Source: Chloromonas sp. AAM2
Lineage: Eukaryota > Chlorophyta > Chlorophyceae > Chlamydomonadales > Chlamydomonadaceae
Assembly (NCBI GenBank): GCA_004335635.1
Contig: QAXH01001636.1
Coordinates: 1-22,383 of the forward strand
DNA: 22,383 bases
Direction of reading: 5' to 3'
Of this stretch, positions 20,836 through 22,383 are shown piece by piece. A program made the translations under genes and the position numbers. Position 1 is the first letter of the stretch. Each line of letters opens with the position of its first letter. The notes under the pieces are model-generated. The model did no database searches and had not been told where the DNA came from. It saw only the letters and a list, made by a program, of their open reading frames with translations.

Positions 20836-22383
20836 TCATGCTGGATTGGGTAGTGCTGTTTCTGTGAATGCAGCCGCGCCCTGCGCTAGCCGTGCCCACT
20901 GGTCCGCAGTCATGTTGAGGCCCTTTTGACTGGGCATCTCCTGACCATCCTTGACGTACATCTCACGCACGCCCACGTACAGCTTCTTCTTGAACTCACT
21001 CAATGTCACTCGGCGCAGCCTGAACGCCAAACAGAAGAATGTATTCAAATAGTGGTCCTGTGTTCAGCCATGACACAAGCACCAGTGAAGCACTGTGAAC
21101 ACTTGCAACCAGGGCGTGGCAGTCAACATGCACTGTCACGGTGCACATCTAGAGAGTTGGTGTTGCAAGCATTCATTTGTTATCTGCAAGGTTTTTCCAG
21201 TCGGATCCAAGCTTTTTTCTCGCAGTCTGCAGATGTGGCGCAGGCTGATGTGGCCTGTCAAAACAGCCAACCACTATGCGGGCACCCACATGCATCTGCA
21301 TGCTGCATGTTTGTGTGCCCACCATGCAATGTGCTGCGCGCTCTGTTAGGGATTGCTGGAAACACATCACTTGCAATGCAAGGCCGATGTCAGAGGGCCA
21401 TGACTGGGCTTTGCCTACCCAGCAGCCGCTTTTGGCTCTGAAACAGACCTTCCAGAGGACCTTGAACCTTATTGATTGGTTGATAGATTGATTGATTGAA
21501 CCTTATGAACCAAGTGCTTCGCTTTTGGGGGCATGATGCCCATGCTTTGTTTAGGATGGTGATGTTGGCTGCGGCTGAGCGCCTAGCTGTTTCTGCGTTA
21601 CCGTGGGTTGAACCATGATAAGCTATGCAATGATGATGATGATGATGATGATGATGAAGCATTCAAGACAAGAATAAAAGAAAACGGCTTACATGACAGG
21701 CCTCATGGCGTAGCACGCGACTGACCCAATTGCGTGAGCCCGCTCACTTTTGGCTGAGAGGCAGCACGTACGAAGTGTCCTTGGCTTCCAGTGCTGCGTT
21801 GATGGCGGGGATGGCATCAACAATGGCCTGCCAGTCCGCAGGCTTGAGCGCGATGCCCTTCTTACCCGGTGCCAACTCAGCGCCCTGCAATCACCACAAC
21901 ACACATCAATCAATACGGCGCTGATACCAGCGTTTTCGCCAGCAAAATGAATCACAGGCAAAGAGTATGCCTGTTAACAACTGATAGTCCTGTGATGTGT
22001 GAGCTCCTTGAAAGTCATGAGGATAACCACAGCAAGGCTCGTCAACTGCTTTCTAACTTGAGATTGACCTGCTGCACACATCTGACTACCACCACATGCA
22101 GACCACATGCAACGCCATCACAGCAGGATGCTCCTCACCATCCCAGCGCGTGCCTACACTCACGCTCGTCCAAAGTGCTTACAGCTCACTCCTCCATACT
22201 CCATGCAACACGACCATAACAGCGTGCCTGTTCCCAAGCCAAGAGGCCCAACCGCTCCTCACCCTTGAACCCACCTTCTGGTACCACTCCCTTAGGTCCA
22301 CTGACGGGGACCCAGTGTACGTACTGAGTGTCACGCGCTTGTTATCGCCCAACTCAATGCTTGGGTTCGCGACCGCACCCGCT
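20836..22383 (-). CDS. Protein with two tandem PC4 (p15/Sub1) domains, 5' end missing
   Basis: Three exons are visible: 22383-22275 (continues past the edge), 21884-21748 and 21019-20836. Phases 0 and 2 close exactly, the second intron joining AA to G for a lysine, and give 142 residues to the stop. Domain 1 has IELGDNKRVTLSTYTGSPSV, DLREWYQKG, PGKKGIALKPADWQAI; domain 2 has LRRVTLSEFKKKLYVGVREM, YVKDGQEMPSQKGLNMTADQW. Both follow the PC4 pattern: a basic beta strand, a Val/Leu-Asp/Gly-x-Arg-Glu strand, a Gly-Lys-Lys-Gly-like turn, and a helix opened by a tryptophan step. PC4 proteins bind single-stranded DNA and modulate RNA polymerase II transcription in the nucleus. Plant and animal versions usually carry one such domain, which dimerises; this chain could make the pseudo-dimer internally. 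The missing N-terminus could hold further copies. Confidence 0.9.
21462..21506. repeat. TTGAT-rich array bounded by an 11-base direct repeat
   Basis: TTGAACCTTAT occurs at 21462-21472 and again at 21496-21506. Between the copies are imperfect TGAT units (TGATTGG, TTGATAGA, TTGATTGATTG). It lies in the second visible intron of the PC4 gene. Confidence 0.8.
21631..21657. repeat. (TGA)9 microsatellite
   Basis: Nine perfect TGA triplets lie in the same PC4 intron, about 125 bases from the TTGAT array. The reverse strand reads poly-histidine in one frame, which is not coding. Confidence 0.9.

Noticed and set aside
21390..21662. Minus-strand ORF beginning with a poly-histidine run
   Set aside because: It is the translation of the (TGA)9 microsatellite within an intron.
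1..22383. Abundant TGCATG/GCATGC words as a regulatory array
   Set aside because: They are spread through introns and spacers without regular spacing or strand bias, which looks like a compositional habit of this genome.

Overview
The window looks like nuclear DNA from a green alga, most likely chlorophycean. Genes are broken by many short introns of about 80-730 bases with GT-AG borders, one protein is a gametolysin-type (M11) metalloprotease typical of chlamydomonad cell walls, and TGTAA poly(A)-type signals sit downstream of two stop codons. The introns and spacers are mixed in composition and full of TGCATG/GCATGC words. No tRNA, rRNA, CRISPR array or complete transposon was seen.

Layout. 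At the left is one plus-strand gene, a small mitochondrial IF1-like F1-ATPase inhibitor (298-955, three exons), followed by about 2.2 kb in which I recognise nothing. From 3135 to the right edge, four genes lie head to tail on the minus strand. They are: (1) a large membrane glycosyl-enzyme at 8036-3135, whose exons join a GINT1/GH43-like beta-propeller to a DUF1647-like glycosyltransferase domain through membrane helices; (2) the catalytic small subunit of DNA primase (PRIM1) at 14132-8655, 14 exons and 448 residues; (3) a secreted peptidase M11 at 19124-16133, 9 exons and 425 residues; (4) the 3' part of a gene for a protein with two PC4 single-strand DNA-binding/coactivator domains, 20836 to beyond 22383.

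All exon chains were built by eye from reading frame, intron phase, splice consensus and remembered family motifs. For each gene the phases close on one uninterrupted protein. The exception is the glycosyl-enzyme, which needs one base removed near 7440 to keep the propeller in frame.

The genes do not form an obvious pathway. The most interesting item is the propeller-transferase fusion. Its predicted topology places both domains in the Golgi lumen and its cytosolic loops are basic. This suggests an algal counterpart of plant GINT1 in which the GT64 domain has been replaced by an unrelated transferase.
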